64,000 bases of DNA from Culex pipiens pallens (GCF_016801865.2 NC_068937.1:119385225-119449224); one strand, 5' to 3'. Shown: positions 45,312 to 57,415, numbered from the stretch's first letter. The notes: generated from the letters alone by a model not told the origin. Numbers and translations: made by a program.

Positions 45312-45712
45312 TCGGGTAGTCATTTGGCCCCTATTTTTTTTCTTAAAAATCTCATAACTTTTGGTAGAATTGACCAATTTGGATGCTTCCGGTCCAGATC
45401 CAGAATAGCCTATATTTTGAAATTTCAGATGGGGGACAAATATGGTCCACTTTTACAGGAGATATTCTGAATTCCGTTGGGGTACCTCGGCTCACCTATA
45501 TTGGTTATTGGTCAATATAAAAATAGATTTTCACGGAATAATGCCGGAGATGAAGCAAAACGTCAAGGCATCATTCTAATACATCATCTGACAGTTCAAA
45601 ATATAGACAAATCTGAATCTTTTGCAACCGGAGGCATCCAAATTGGTCAATTCTACCAAAAGTTATGAGACCTTAAAGAAAAAAAATAGGGGTCAAATGA
45701 CAACCCGAGCGT
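45312..45712. mobile_element. MITE with inverted ends of about 100 bp
   Basis: The left arm CTCGGGTAGTCATTTGGCCC and the right arm, inverted CTCGGGTTGTCATTTGACCC, run about 100 bp to ggatgcttccggt / accggaggcatcc. The interior includes a local caatataggtg/caatataaaa region. No TSD was fixed; the flanks tgttaa/tgagtgtt were not resolved. No transposase. Confidence 0.7.
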
Positions 45713-47100
45713 TTGAGTGTTAAAATCTTTTGTTTATTCTGCATCAAGGAATGCGGCTAGAGATCACAACAGCTACAATATGACGATGAGAACTCAGTAC
45801 TGCCCACCATTGAAAAAACGGCTAATATCCACTTTTGGCAAAAACGAGATATTAGCACCAGGTGGTAGAGGATGTTCCAACGCATCTCCTGGAACTTGAA
45901 TTTCACTGAAATAGTGTTTAGACTTGGCTGCCGTTGCGAAAAACCAAACGGCTAATATGCCACTCTTATGGGAAATTGCCTTGGCGGAGATTTTGTGACA
46001 AACTCTAAAACGCGTTTTTCTCGGAATACTTGATTTGGCATAATAGCCGAATTTTCAATTATGGGCAGAGAAGCGTTCGTTTGACTGGAAATTCATAATT
46101 AATTTTACAAAGCAAATGGTACCATTTACATTGTTTTTGGAAATACAGAATCGCTTGCGGGGAATGTGGTGAAAGTTTCGCTTTTGATGTTGGACATGAA
46201 AGGTGCTTCGCTAGAAATAATTCCAAAAAGCATAGGTTTTACATTTTTTCATGCATCAAAGCAAAATTGAAAAGGATTTTGTTGAAATGTCATGTGGTTA
46301 GTTCCCCTGTACAGCTATGAGATGGCTTGTAATAATTCCAGATTTTTTTTTCAAACGGACAACTATACAACGAATGTTTTGACAGCTTTTGGAATATTGA
46401 AAAATTTATTTAATCGAATACTGAAAATAGATAGTAGAAAAAAATGTCATGCCAAAAGCATGAATTTTAATAGAAACATTCGGATCATCTAATGAACTGT
46501 GGCGATTTCTGGAACATTTACCAAGTTGTCTAGATGCTCAATGAGAATCTTTTTCAAAGAATGTAAAAAAAAAAAACTACAATTTATATTGAGCATAAAT
46601 GAAAGTTAGTTGATAAGATTGTCAAAAGGTTCATTCATTAGTATTATAGAGTCCAGACTCGATTAACCGAAGGGCTTGGAATAAATTCACTTTTGACAGT
46701 CGAATCAAGAAAAAAGAAATATTTGTCTTATTTTTGAGTGTCGAACTTAATGAGCCATACACTAATCTATTTTTTTTAGAATTTGTAAATCCAAGATGGT
46801 TGCCAAAATGGTTATACTTAAATATCGAGAAAACACGAAAACAAGCATTTTAAAGTCAGTTTCCAACACAATCTACAAAAGACTCATAAAGTAAAAATAT
46901 TTCCATCGGCATTTTAGTGTCATCACACATTCCGCACACTGCCGGGCCGTTTACGGAGCTGTTTGAGGAAATCTTGATGCCCCTTTGCAGAAGGAGGAGT
47001 TTGTGACAAAACTAGCTTCGCAGCACCCACCGGAGGACTCACCTCATTGAAATTCCAGCTGCGTGAGAACCTTATCACATATCTCACTTTCCGGTGACTT
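45713..47100. other. AT-rich stretch with one pogo-like end fragment
   Basis: At 46650-46672 agtccagactcgattaaccg matches the end at 2960 with one difference. No other recognised feature. Confidence 0.4.
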
Positions 47101-47106
47101 TGCACA

Positions 47107-47125
47107 TGTGTGTGTGTGTGTGTGT
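47107..47125. repeat. (TG)n microsatellite
   Basis: Nine to ten TG units. Confidence 0.9.
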
Positions 47126-47344
47126 GTTTTGGAGGGACACGCACGAATCAGCACACTCTTACACAGCAGATTTCACTGAAAAAAAAGATGAAGAAGAAAG
47201 AGGAAAACGTTAGTAGAATTTCCAATTGGCAAACGGCAGCTAAGATTTACATCTTGTGTGGGTGGGGAGAAACGGAAAGTGGGTGGCAAGCGGGTTGCGG
47301 GGACATATTGGAAAACCAATTTTGAGGCGATTGTGCGAAATTTG

Positions 47345-47960
47345 CAAATTCATCAGTATCTATCTTAGGGGACAAAAATCCGCAACTTTTGAGCCATAGA
47401 GAAACATGGTCAAAAAATCTGCCACCGAGTTATGAATTTTTGAAAAAAATAGTGATTTTTGGAAATAATCGAAGTTTCATGCAAAACAAGTTTGACATTA
47501 TTTTTTAATGCAAAATTTAATTTGCAATCGAAAAGTATTTTAGAGGTTTTTTGATAAAGGGCTCCGTTTTCAAGATAAAGCCACCGAAAGTTTGATTTTA
47601 GCGAAATATTTGCAGTTTTCCGATTTTTAAAAATTGTGACCATGAGTGATCATTTCCATTTTTTTTAATAGTTCAGAAAATTTGCTATAAAATTGTCTAT
47701 GAGACATTGAAGATTGGACCTTTGGTTGCTGAGATACAGCCGCTTTAAGAAAAAGAAACACGAAAATTGAAGTTTTCTAAATCTCACCAAAACAACCCAC
47801 CATTTTCTAATGACGATATCTCAGCAACTATTGGTCCGATTTTCAATGTTAAAACATGAAACATTCGTGAAATTTTCCGATCTTTTCGAAAAAAATATTT
47901 TGGAAATTTTTAAATCAAGACTAACATTTTAAAAGGGCCAAACATTGAATATTTACGTAT
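47345..47960 (+). repeat. Palindrome family P1, left arm only
   Basis: Follows 7020-7580 in order: gagttatgaatttttgaa, tttgcaatcgaaaagtat, gttgctgaga, aagttttctaa.tctcacc.aaacaaccca, ggtccgattttcaatgttaaa, ending gactaacattttaaaagggccaaacattgaat. It stops at the loop, so the second arm is absent. Confidence 0.75.
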
Positions 47961-50339
47961 TATACCGATTTTTCATTTTTTTTTTAAATAAACATTTCCA
48001 AAAGATGCTGAGGATACGATTTTTTGGTGAGAATAAAGCGAACATTCGGTGTTCTGTGTCCTTGGGGAGAAATAAACTACCGCTAGAGAGAATGATGAGT
48101 CGGTGCGGAATGGACCCCTTCGGGATATCCAGAATACATTGACAGCTGTAATTGACTCCTTGTGTATGTGCTGTCTAATCAAATGAAGCAGAAGTTTCGG
48201 ATTCTATCCTTTCGGAGCACAGAACTTCCATCTGTAGTCACGAATTAATTATTGGGTTGGCGTTGAAGCGGAAAAAACGAAGGTCATTAGTTAATCTATC
48301 TTGAGCTCGAGGGAAAATAAGGGTTTCTTCATTCTAATGTCCTCAGAATAAATTCCACTTGAGACAGTTTTGTCTTTGTTTTCACCAATTTCCCCTAGCC
48401 TATTCCATCAACCACAGATCGATACACCATGTCTTGGGATGCCGAATAATTTCGTGTCACTTGGCGATATCGTGTGCTCGGAAAAGTCGTCCTGCGACAT
48501 GAAATTGGCCCCGACAGGAAACGCTTTTCGCCATACTATTCTGCTGTCTCCAAGCTAATCGGAAGTAATTGATCTGGGTAATTCGTGGCAAAGTTTTTGG
48601 CCAACTCGAATTCTTGAGGGAATCGAACCAGACAAACCGGCAGCGGGGGAAGAGCAATTCATTTTAATTAATAGCTGTCTTCGTCATTTCGGAGAAAAGT
48701 GGAACAACGGTTTTATGTCGGGCTGTCAATCCGAAACGAAATGCATAAAAAAAGGCAAAGTGGTGCTACCCCTTTCATGACACGTTAAAGCAAAGGGTAC
48801 TCAATTGGGAGAGAGCAAAAAAAAAAAACAAATTCAGGTCGAAACGGACCGTTTTCCAAACGTTTTATGGCAAATAAACAAAAACTTGACGAGCGCACGA
48901 AAGACACGCAATTTTCGTTGCTTTCGAAGGTAAACGATCTGAAAATTGCTTCTTATAATAAAAGTTTATGTCGGTGTTGATCGATTGTAGAAAGTGTGGT
49001 GATGAGGCATTTCGTTTTAAGATATTCTTTACTCCAACCCAAATTAAGTTGAAATTGCTCAGCACTCCAAAGCTAACAATCCTTGACCTTAATTTCGTAT
49101 TCAAGGGGATTCCTAACCTCTAACCCACTAATCATCTCTCCTCGTCATAATCATCGCTGGACAATCACCACGTCCCGTGTGGAAAACACTGCAATTTTCC
49201 ATTTCCCCTTTGCGAGAAAGAAAAACGCTTCGTCCGGCAAACGTTGCTTTCGCGTGCCCTAGGCTAATTACACCGTCGAACAGTAGTTTGTCGTAGAGCG
49301 TGGAATTTTTTGAAATGTTCACAACATGGAATTTATTTTTTTGCTGTTGTTGCAAATTGTAGTTTTTTCGACACTTGGCAAAATGCTCGGTAATGACAAA
49401 ATCACACAGCGTTTTTAATACTTTGGAATGTTTTGTTCAGAACTATCATGTCGATTGTAGAGGAATTCTTTGAGACTTCGGACAACGATTTTTTTTGTAT
49501 TTTTGATTTTGTGTGTACTTTTTTTATGAGTTTCTTTTCAATTTTCGCAGCTGTCCATACAAAAGGCTTTTAAAATATTCAAAAACCTGAATCTTGAGAG
49601 AGGATTTTCTGACCGATTTTGTGATTTCTGCCAGTTGTAGGTATTGCTTAGAACTTCTCAGAAAAACATCTTACAATCTTAAAAAATACCAATTCTTTAA
49701 TTCGACTTTTCACACCAAAATTCACATTTGTGATTTTTTATATTTTTTTGTATGTTTTATATGACAATTAATGGCGTCTTTTGAGCTTTGACACAAATTG
49801 GTCAAAGTTCATTTGGCAGTGTTGTAATTTTTGCTGAAAATCATGATTTTCAAAAACTGTGGAAAAACAATTCAATTTTTTTTGATTAATTTTTGGATGT
49901 AAAATCGAAGTTTCAATCCAAAAGAAGACAAAACATGCTTTTTTTTAAATCAAAAGTTTCAAAAAGTTTTATAAAAGTCATTTTTCTTTAAATTTATTTT
50001 TCAATCATAAAATGATTTACTGATATTTTATTATCGTGCACTGTTGTGATGGTAAAACTGCTGAAAATAGATTTTTTGTAAAATAACAGTCTTTTTTTAT
50101 TTATTGAAGTGTTGATGATTGACCACCATTGGAATTAGTTAATGCAAAAAGAAGATTACAGTCATGCCTCGGTTTAGCACCACATATGGGGGATGCAAAA
50201 CCGAGGCGTGCATAACTGAAGCACAGAGCTTATGGGATTTTGGCTATATGGGAGACATTGGCTATAATCATATGGAAAAATCATGCAAACATCAAAAAAT
50301 TATAGTGTTTTGGAATCGAGATGATGGCAGCTATCCATT
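47961..50339. other. Unannotated stretch, no gene recognised
   Basis: The GC-moderate part 47990-49350 looks single-copy. Short frames on both strands carry no family signature. From about 49500 it is AT-rich, with ttcgcagctgtccatacaaaa words shared with family P1. Confidence 0.35.
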
Positions 50340-51570
50340 AAAATTATAATTTCATGAAAATTTTCACAAAAATACGTATTTTTCCTGTATTTTGAAAAAG
50401 CAATTTTTTTCTCTGAAGAAACTTCAAAATAATAGTTTTTTGCAATATGGGTATCAAATGATCGGATTTTTTCATACATTTCGATTGTAATATTTTTTTT
50501 GGAAATACTCAAAATAAAATCACAAAACTACGTATTTTTTGAAAAAAAAAAATACTCAAAATTTCAGTTTTTTGCACATGATCGGGATTTTTTCATACAT
50601 TCGAATGTAATAGCAACATTTTTTTAAGTACTCAAAATTTTCACAAAACTACGTAATTTCGAAAAAAAATCTCAAAATTTTAGTTTTAGTAGTATTGGTA
50701 TGGAATGATTCCGATCATTTACATTTATCCCGATGTATCATACATTTCAAATGTAATAACAACATTTTTTGAAAATACTCCAAATTTTCACAAAACCACG
50801 TATTTTCGAAACAATACTCAAAATTTTCACAATATGGGTATCAAATGATCGGGATTTATCATACAATTCGAATGTAATAACATTTTTTTTTGATAATACT
50901 CCAAATTTTCACAAAACAACGTATTTTCGAAAAATTACTAAAAAAAATCAGTTATTGCGATTTTGGTAATTTTGTGGAAGAATTGTGGAAATTTAAAGAA
51001 TTTCGAAAAAAAATCTATGGTCACTTTTAAAACGTATACAAAATTCCCGATCCCTGATTTTTTTTTAGTAATTTTTCGAAAATACGTTGTTTTGTGAAAA
51101 TTTTGAGTATTTTCAAAAAAAAAAATGTTGTTATTACATTCGAAATGTATGATAAATCCCGATCATTTGAAATTTCACTGAAATTTCGAGTATATTTTTC
51201 GAAAATACGTAGTTTTGTGAAAATTTGGAGTAATTTAAAAATATGTTATTACATTCGACATGTTTGTTAGAATCCCATTCATTTGATACCCATATTGTAA
51301 AAACCTGAAATTTTTAGTTTTTTTTTAATATACGTGGTTTGTGAAAATTTAAAGTATTTTCAAAAAATGTTGTTATTACATTCAAAATGTATGAAAAAAT
51401 CCCGATCATTTGATACCCATATTGTAAAAAACTGAAATTTGGAGTATTTTTTGAAAATACGTAGGTTTGTGAAAATTTTGAGTATTTAAAAAAATGTATT
51501 GTATATTCGAAATAAATGAAAAAAATCCGATCATTTGATACCCATATTGCAATAACAATAATTTTGAGTA
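50340..51570. mobile_element. Foldback element with tandem-repeat arms
   Basis: The left half (50340-about 50950) has about five tandem units of 110-125 bp, each with acaaaactacgtattttcga, caatatgggtatcaaatgat and acattcgaatgtaat words. The right half (about 51055-51570) has about four to five such units inverted (tcgaaaatacgtagttttgt, atcatttgatacccatattg). A non-repeated centre of about 100 bp lies near 50955-51055. Repeat-armed palindromes recall Drosophila FB elements in design only; no coding sequence is seen. Confidence 0.75.
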
Positions 51571-51584
51571 TTTTTGAGTGTTGA

Positions 51585-51800
51585 AAAAATCAAGTTTTGC
51601 AACGAGTTGCATACAACACTTTTTAGCAATTCCAGAAAAATCATCCTTTGAATGGAATGTTACGTCAAAAGGCCATGTGTTTAGTCATTTAACCATTTAA
51701 ATCAAAACAATATTGACAATTATTTACTTTTCGACACAATTGATTGAAAGTTCAACATTTCAACACCCATTTCTGTCCTGGTTTCTAAAAGTATTACTTA
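51585..51800 (-). repeat. GCAATTCC-type dispersed repeat, copy 2 (partial)
   Basis: Shares aaaatcaagttttgcaacga, then gcatacaac and agcaattcc with copy 1 at 800-840, followed by diverged sequence to about 51800. Confidence 0.5.
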
Positions 51801-53241
51801 TCAAAAATGAAATTTTTGAAAATAAATGTGCTGTCACATTGCTCAGACGATCAATGTTAGTAAACAACTTGACAGCACGCAGAGCTTCCTAACCCACTCC
51901 CACTCAACCTGAACTGTCATTAGAGTACGTGGGAAAGACTGTTTGTTTACATCCAAGGATACATCCTTTTGAAAAGTTACAACGGATTTCGTATACAGAT
52001 TGATTTCTTCTTTCGTCGGTGAGAAAAGTTCGCTAGCAAGGAATTCAATCACAAAAAGTCTGATAATGATGATACATCAATAATGCGGCGAGAAACAAAC
52101 TGCGAGGCAAAAACGCGTTAAGGGAGGTCACTCGGGCCATCATTCCGCGCACGAGATCTCCAACACGAGATTACCTGGCCAGGCTCGCGAGAATGAGTTA
52201 TTTCACTTAATACCAAACTGGAGCGCGATGTTTTTGCCTCACTCATCACGTAATTCCGGCCATAGTCTGACGTTGGAGAGGTGTTCTCTTTTTGTATGTG
52301 TCTGTTTGGATGTTTAAAAGACTTGATTGAATAGTTGTTGAATAGTCAAGTAGTTTAATCTCATAATGTTTATTCATAATTTGGCTAAAAAATAATCAAA
52401 GTATAAGTTGTTTTCTTAAAAAAAAACAACAGTGTAAGCGTAACCTTTATTTCAGTCAGACAACGGTTATTTAAACAATTGAGCAACTTGTTGGCAACAT
52501 TTAGTTTAATTTGTGAACTTTCACATAAAATTTAGCATAAAATTATTCACATTTGCGACAGCAGAGCATTACACCTTCAAGTTTGTTGGCATTCGGTCAG
52601 GTTTGTTTTTTCGTCGCCACTGGCCAGGTCAGGTCGTCAATTTGGCCGTCGCGTGACAGAAGCCATTTCGGCAATCCCGGGGCCCGGGACTCTCGCAAAT
52701 AACGGAATTAGCCAAAGCCCGCGTTTGCCCCCTGCTTTGGGGGAGGTATTTGGAGGGCGGAGGGGATCAATGATTTTAGATTATGGGTGATTTAGGAGAG
52801 CGAGGGATTTCTGGGAGCTGCCCGGCCGCCGTCGTGATTGATGGACTTGATGACCGAGGTCAACGGGGAGGGGGTTGCTGGAGTGGGATCGGATTCAATT
52901 CGGACGTCCTGGGAATGGCAAATGATGGACAGCTGTGTGATTGGTGGAGTTGGGTTTTGGCCGGAAATGGAATTTAATTTAAGTTTGACCGGTGAGGTTG
53001 TGGCGGTTTAGGTTTGAGGTTTGCAACAAGTTTGCTGCTTTGAAACATTTTTGGCATAATTTGGGCCAGTAGACAGATGGACTGGCATCAGCTGCCCGGA
53101 GTGACAGCATTAAATAGGAACACGTTTTTAAGCAACTCATCAATCTCTAGTATAAAACTTGTAAAAATTCAGTTGAGTCCAAACAGTTGTGCAACATTTC
53201 AGTTGCAAACAGGTTGCAAAACAGTGATATTATGATTGCTA
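51801..53241. other. Probably single-copy stretch, no gene recognised
   Basis: GC-rich sections at 52090-52260 and 52600-53000. The 64-codon frame at 52783-52977 is Gly-rich chance sequence. No repeats seen. Confidence 0.35.
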
Positions 53242-53457
53242 CACAGAAAAAAATAATGTTAATGAAGCTTTAATCTTTGAAGGTTGAATATTACCTCTTT
53301 TATGATGTAATATTACCTCAATTTAGACTGAAAAAGTGACATTACAACAGAAAAGTGGTAAAATTACACATTTCCAGTGGTAAAATTACACCTTTTTTCT
53401 GATATAAAAGTTGTACCCCTTTCCAGATGTAATATTACCATGATTTTTTTTTCTGTG
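53242..53457 (+). mobile_element. CACAG-end MITE, family M2, copy 1
   Basis: TA flanks (53240-53241 and 53458-53459), ends CACAGAAAAAAATAATG and inverse of CACAGAAAAAAAAATC, 216 bp. Contains ggttgaatattacctctttt and a repeated ggtaaaattacac. Confidence 0.9.
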
Positions 53458-53521
53458 TAACAATTTTAAACTTTTTTATCCAATTTTAACATTTCAATTC
53501 AATGATAACTCAATTTCAGTT

Positions 53522-53685
53522 CACAGCAAAAAAAAGTGTAAATTTGGAAGGTGTAATTTTAGAAGGTTGAATATTACCTCTTTTATGATGTAATTTTACC
53601 TCAATTTTGACTGAAAGTGCGACATTACACCACAAAAAGATGTACCCCTTTCCAGATGTAATATTACCATGATTTTTTTTCTGTG
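53522..53685 (+). mobile_element. CACAG-end MITE, family M2, copy 2
   Basis: Starts CACAGCAAAAAAAAGTG and ends CTGTG at 53685, about 164 bp. It shares aaggttgaatattacctctt and tgtacccctttccagatgta with copy 1 and lacks a block of about 40 bp. Flanking dinucleotides are TT rather than clean TA. Confidence 0.75.
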
Positions 53686-54721
53686 TTAAATTACACCCTG
53701 CAAATCAACTTTGATGCAACATTGAGCTACCAAGTCACGTGCAAACTAGTTTTCCCTGCAATCACACAAACCCCACTTTTAAAGTCTCACAAGATTTCCA
53801 CGTTCAGGGATTTAGGGGCTGTCCCCCTCCACCCCTTTCCCAACATGATGAAGAGTACGGTCGGTCGGTTCGAAAGGACGCTGTGTGACCTGTTCCATGA
53901 CCGTGGTTACGACACGATAGCGTGACTTTTGCGAGCGCCCGCGAGACGAAACTTTTCCTTCGAATTCTTCTGCCCGAGGACTTGAACCGAAACCTTGTAA
54001 TTTACATTCGGGGTGGGACTTGCGAGGACATGCGATTATTGGTGGCGAACGGGGAGCGGCGGTTAATCCACCTAGCAGTGTAATTTGAAACTTTTCAGGT
54101 GGCCACCCACCCGGGCCTGTGAAGGTGAGCGCTAATGACTATCATCGCGTACGGTTGGTTAGCGCAAGAACGGTTGTTTGGGGCAAACAAATACGCCCAC
54201 GACTTTGTCGTTGTTCCCTTAGTGCGGCCACTTGGTTGGGTGTGTACTTTAGATAAGGATCATCGCCGCGGAACGCCACCACATTCGGGAGGGGTTGTCC
54301 CCCGAAGGTATAGGTAATGAACCTAACCTAACACTCATACACTGCGGACGTGTTTTATGATTGAAAAAGTTTTCAATTGTTTTCAGGCGGGGACCTGGCG
54401 CAGTGTCTTGCTGGTTCGTGACAAAAAATTAAAAGCAAAATAATAACACTTTGGCGGGGCTTCGGCGCAGGGTGTTGGTGAGAAGATGGTCACTTGAACT
54501 AGGAAGGCATACCTTTCGACAAGCAGGTGGCGAAAAGTGGTTCCCATGGTGGAATTAATGACATTTTGGCTGCAGGTTGGAGTATTTTTAGGGGAATATT
54601 TTGAGGTGAGTTTGGTGAGGCCGATTGCTTGCTTTAAGAATAAAACTATAACCCTTAACCACATTATGCCGTTGGAGCTTTTCCTAGACCTTATACATTA
54701 CCCAAAAACGTTACTTAATCC
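53686..54721. other. GC-moderate stretch, no gene recognised
   Basis: Frames at 53683-53925 and 54135-54317 lack any domain. No repeat found. Possibly single-copy. Confidence 0.35.
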
Positions 54722-54920
54722 ACCTTAAGGTGGTTGGTGCCTTCCTCACATTCATGTTGTATTTTAGGTTGTATTTACAAATTATAAGAGTAAGAGTTTT
54801 TTTTTAATTTTTTTATTTAATTCATAATTTTTTTTCATTTGCTTTTTTATAATTATTGTTTTTACCAGAACATCAATTTTCAATTCTTTTTTTACCAACT
54901 CTCCAAAATAAAGGAGAAAA

Positions 54921-54936
54921 GGGGGGGGGGGGGGGG
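54921..54936. repeat. Poly-G tract
   Basis: Sixteen consecutive G residues. Confidence 0.95.
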
Positions 54937-54939
54937 CTG

Positions 54940-55400
54940 TAATTGAATTTTTGCAATTCCGTCGTGAAACTACTTACTTTTCCTGTCATTCTTGAACGAT
55001 GAAATAGCCAACTTTTCTGTACCAATAATAACAGAATCGAATAGCAACACTTTTCAAAAAAAATGCTGAAAAGTTCTACTTTTCAGCACAGAAATGGGTG
55101 CTGAAAAGTTGAACTTTTCAGCACTTGTTTCGAAAAGTAACACTTTTCAACATTTTTTTGATTTAAACGATTTATTGACAAAATACATGAAAATTTGACT
55201 TAAAATTTCACTCAATGAGTGTTTTTCGGAATTGCAAAAAATGTTGTATGGAACTCGTTGCAAAACTTGATTTTTTCAGCACTCTTCGTATTTATCCAAC
55301 TCGGTGAACCTCGTTGGATAAATGTACGACTCGTGCTGAAAAAATCCTCTTTTTGCAACTTGTTGCATAAACTACTATTAAAGGTGCTGATATGCCACGC
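54940..55400 (-). repeat. GCAATTCC-type dispersed repeat, copy 3
   Basis: Inverse of 660-1145: gcaattccgtcgtgaaacta, then the cattcttgaacgatg block, repeated agttctacttttcagca hairpins (55075-55135), and gttgtatggaactcgttgca near 55241. It contains ttggataaat/atttatccaa and gctgaaaa/ttttcagc palindromes near 55280-55345. Confidence 0.7.
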
Positions 55401-55577
55401 ATGCTGAACGACTCTCGCGCGTAAGCAAAAAGACCCGGCCTTTGAGGTTATGCAACAATCAACCTTTTTTGTAGCCACAAAAAAACTTTGTTATGGCATA
55501 ACTTTAAAAGTACTTCACTAAACAGAATAAAATTAAATAGGGTCTTAGGGGACCCCAAAACGAACAGAATAAGGTGG

Positions 55578-57002
55578 ATCCGGCATTTTCCCTTCTGTGT
55601 GGAAAACTGCAGCCATGGTCCCCATTCATAAAAGCGGAAATTTACATAACGTGGAAAACTATCGTGGTGTTTCTATACTGAGTAGCCTGGCGAAACTGTT
55701 AGAACTGTTGGTGCTGAATGCGATGAAGGAGGCAACAAATCCCATCTTGTCTGACTACCAGCACGGCTTTAGGAAGGCCAGATCTACTCTCTCCAACCTG
55801 ATGGTCTACGTTCCATATGTAAGCAAAGCCCTAGGAAACCGGACCCAAGTTGATTCAATCTATATCGACTTTGCAAAAGCGTTTGATCGGCTGCCGCATA
55901 AGATCATCATCAGTAAACTGGCCAAGCTTGGTCTGCCTGACTGGTTATTGACGTGGTTGTCTTCTTACCTGGAGAACCGGAAGGCATACGTCAAACATGG
56001 TCGCTCCTGCTCCAAGCTTTTCTCGGTTACATCAGGAGTCCCCCAGGGTAGCCATCTAGGTCCGATTCTATTTAACCTGTTTATAAACGACGTGTGCGAA
56101 GTCATCAAGTCGGAGAAAGTTATGTTTGCCGATGATTTGAAGTTTTATCGAGAAGTCTACAACACCAAAGACTGCGCAGAACTCCAAGATGACCTAAGTG
56201 CAATGATCGAGTGGTGCAGCGCAAACGGAATGCAGGTCAACGCTAGCAAATGCAAGGTCCTGTCGTTTTATCGTGGAAACTCTCCCATCCTCTATCGTTA
56301 CCTTTCCGACGGGAAGGAGCTGGAACGTGTCGAGTCGATTAAGGATCTCGGCATTGTAGTCGACAAGAAGCTGACTTTCAAGGAACATCTCTCGGCGACA
56401 GTAGCGAAGGCAAGGACTACATTGGGATTTATTTCTCGGAACACCCAGGAGTTCAAGGATTTTCAAGCGATCAAGTGTTTGTACTTAACCCTAGTCCGCA
56501 GCATACTAGAGTATGGCGTACAAATTTGGGCCCCCAGGCTGATTGGAGATGCAAACTTGTACGAAAGAGTGCAAAGAACCGCAACGAGGATGATTATCCG
56601 CAAACTTCCCTCCAACCACCCAGTGAGACAGGCTCACTACGAGGAGAGACTCCAATTTCTGAGGATGGAAAAGCTCTCTTTGCGGGTTTCATTCCTCAGG
56701 CGTCTTTTCTTATTCGACGTAGTGAACGGAAACTCGGACTGCCAGGCACTAATAGCTTTGCTTCCGCCGCAAGCTCCAGAGAGAAATCGGAGAGGTGATG
56801 TTCTCTTTAGAATCCCGAACGATGGCTGGAGAAGTTATTTTAACCCTTTTTATGAATGTTGTAAATGTTTTAATTCTGTCTGTGTCAAATTTACCAACGG
56901 AATGTCCAAACTTAGCTTTAAAAGTAGAATTAAGGGTATAGATTAAATTCAGTCTGTGGATATTTTTTGTATCAAAGACGGTGTGACTAAATAAATAAAA
57001 AA
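55578..57002 (+). mobile_element. 5'-truncated non-LTR retrotransposon
   Basis: RT similarity begins abruptly near 55578 (SGIFPSVWKTAAMVPI), without endonuclease or ORF1. The frame ends at 56946 and a short 3' UTR runs to a taaataaataaaaaa tail ending near 57002. No clear TSD could be identified. The 5' truncation is usual for LINEs. No RNase H follows the RT, which fits CR1, L2 or jockey-like groups rather than I or R1-with-RNase H groups. Confidence 0.85.
55579..56946 (+). CDS. Reverse transcriptase fragment, non-LTR type
   Basis: This is the polymerase half of a LINE ORF2 protein, which makes cDNA at the nicked genomic target. No true start remains; the frame is open after a TAA at 55570-55572. 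Counting from the residue encoded at 55597: PIHKSGN..NYRGVSIL at 9-28, palm motif A DFAKAFD at 91-97, motif B SGVPQGS at 146-152, motif C FADD at 177-180, and thumb-like KDLGIVVDKKLT at 249-260. A C-terminal LEYGVQIWAP..ERVQ region follows. Catalytic aspartates in motifs A and C are intact and there is no stop or frameshift over 449 codons, so the copy is young. The protein has no endonuclease and cannot work alone. Confidence 0.9.
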   Translation, partial: SGIFPSVWKTAAMVPIHKSGNLHNVENYRGVSILSSLAKLLELLVLNAMKEATNPILSDYQHGFRKARSTLSNLMVYVPYVSKALGNRTQVDSIYIDFAKAFDRLPHKIIISKLAKLGLPDWLLTWLSSYLENRKAYVKHGRSCSKLFSVTSGVPQGSHLGPILFNLFINDVCEVIKSEKVMFADDLKFYREVYNTKDCAELQDDLSAMIEWCSANGMQVNASKCKVLSFYRGNSPILYRYLSDGKELERVESIKDLGIVVDKKLTFKEHLSATVAKARTTLGFISRNTQEFKDFQAIKCLYLTLVRSILEYGVQIWAPRLIGDANLYERVQRTATRMIIRKLPSNHPVRQAHYEERLQFLRMEKLSLRVSFLRRLFLFDVVNGNSDCQALIALLPPQAPERNRRGDVLFRIPNDGWRSYFNPFYECCKCFNSVCVKFTNGMSKLSFKSRIKGID

Positions 57003-57415
57003 TCGGTTCAGCCAGTTCTGAGATAATCGTGTGGAAAAAAAATCAATTCTACACACATCCCCAGAGACATTTGTTCAGAATTTGATTCTGAGTCGAAAGG
57101 TATACGTGAAGGTATATCTAGGAGGTGTATTTAACCCTCTACTGCCCAAATTTTTTTTTCGAAATTTCTTATTTTTCCCGTGTTCAGGAGGTCATTTTGA
57201 GCAACTTTTGTTCTACGAAAAACTTTACTTCTCTTGTTTTATGTTTTTCTTGTTTCATTTTTAGTATTTTAATTTGCATTTATCTTGTTTAGTTTATGCT
57301 TGTTTTTGGTAGTATTTGGCCTATTCTACCACCTCCTATCATTACATTTTGCCTATCTAATTTTTTCATGTTTTTATAGCCACTTTTTCAATTTTTTGCT
57401 TGTTTTTCACATTTT

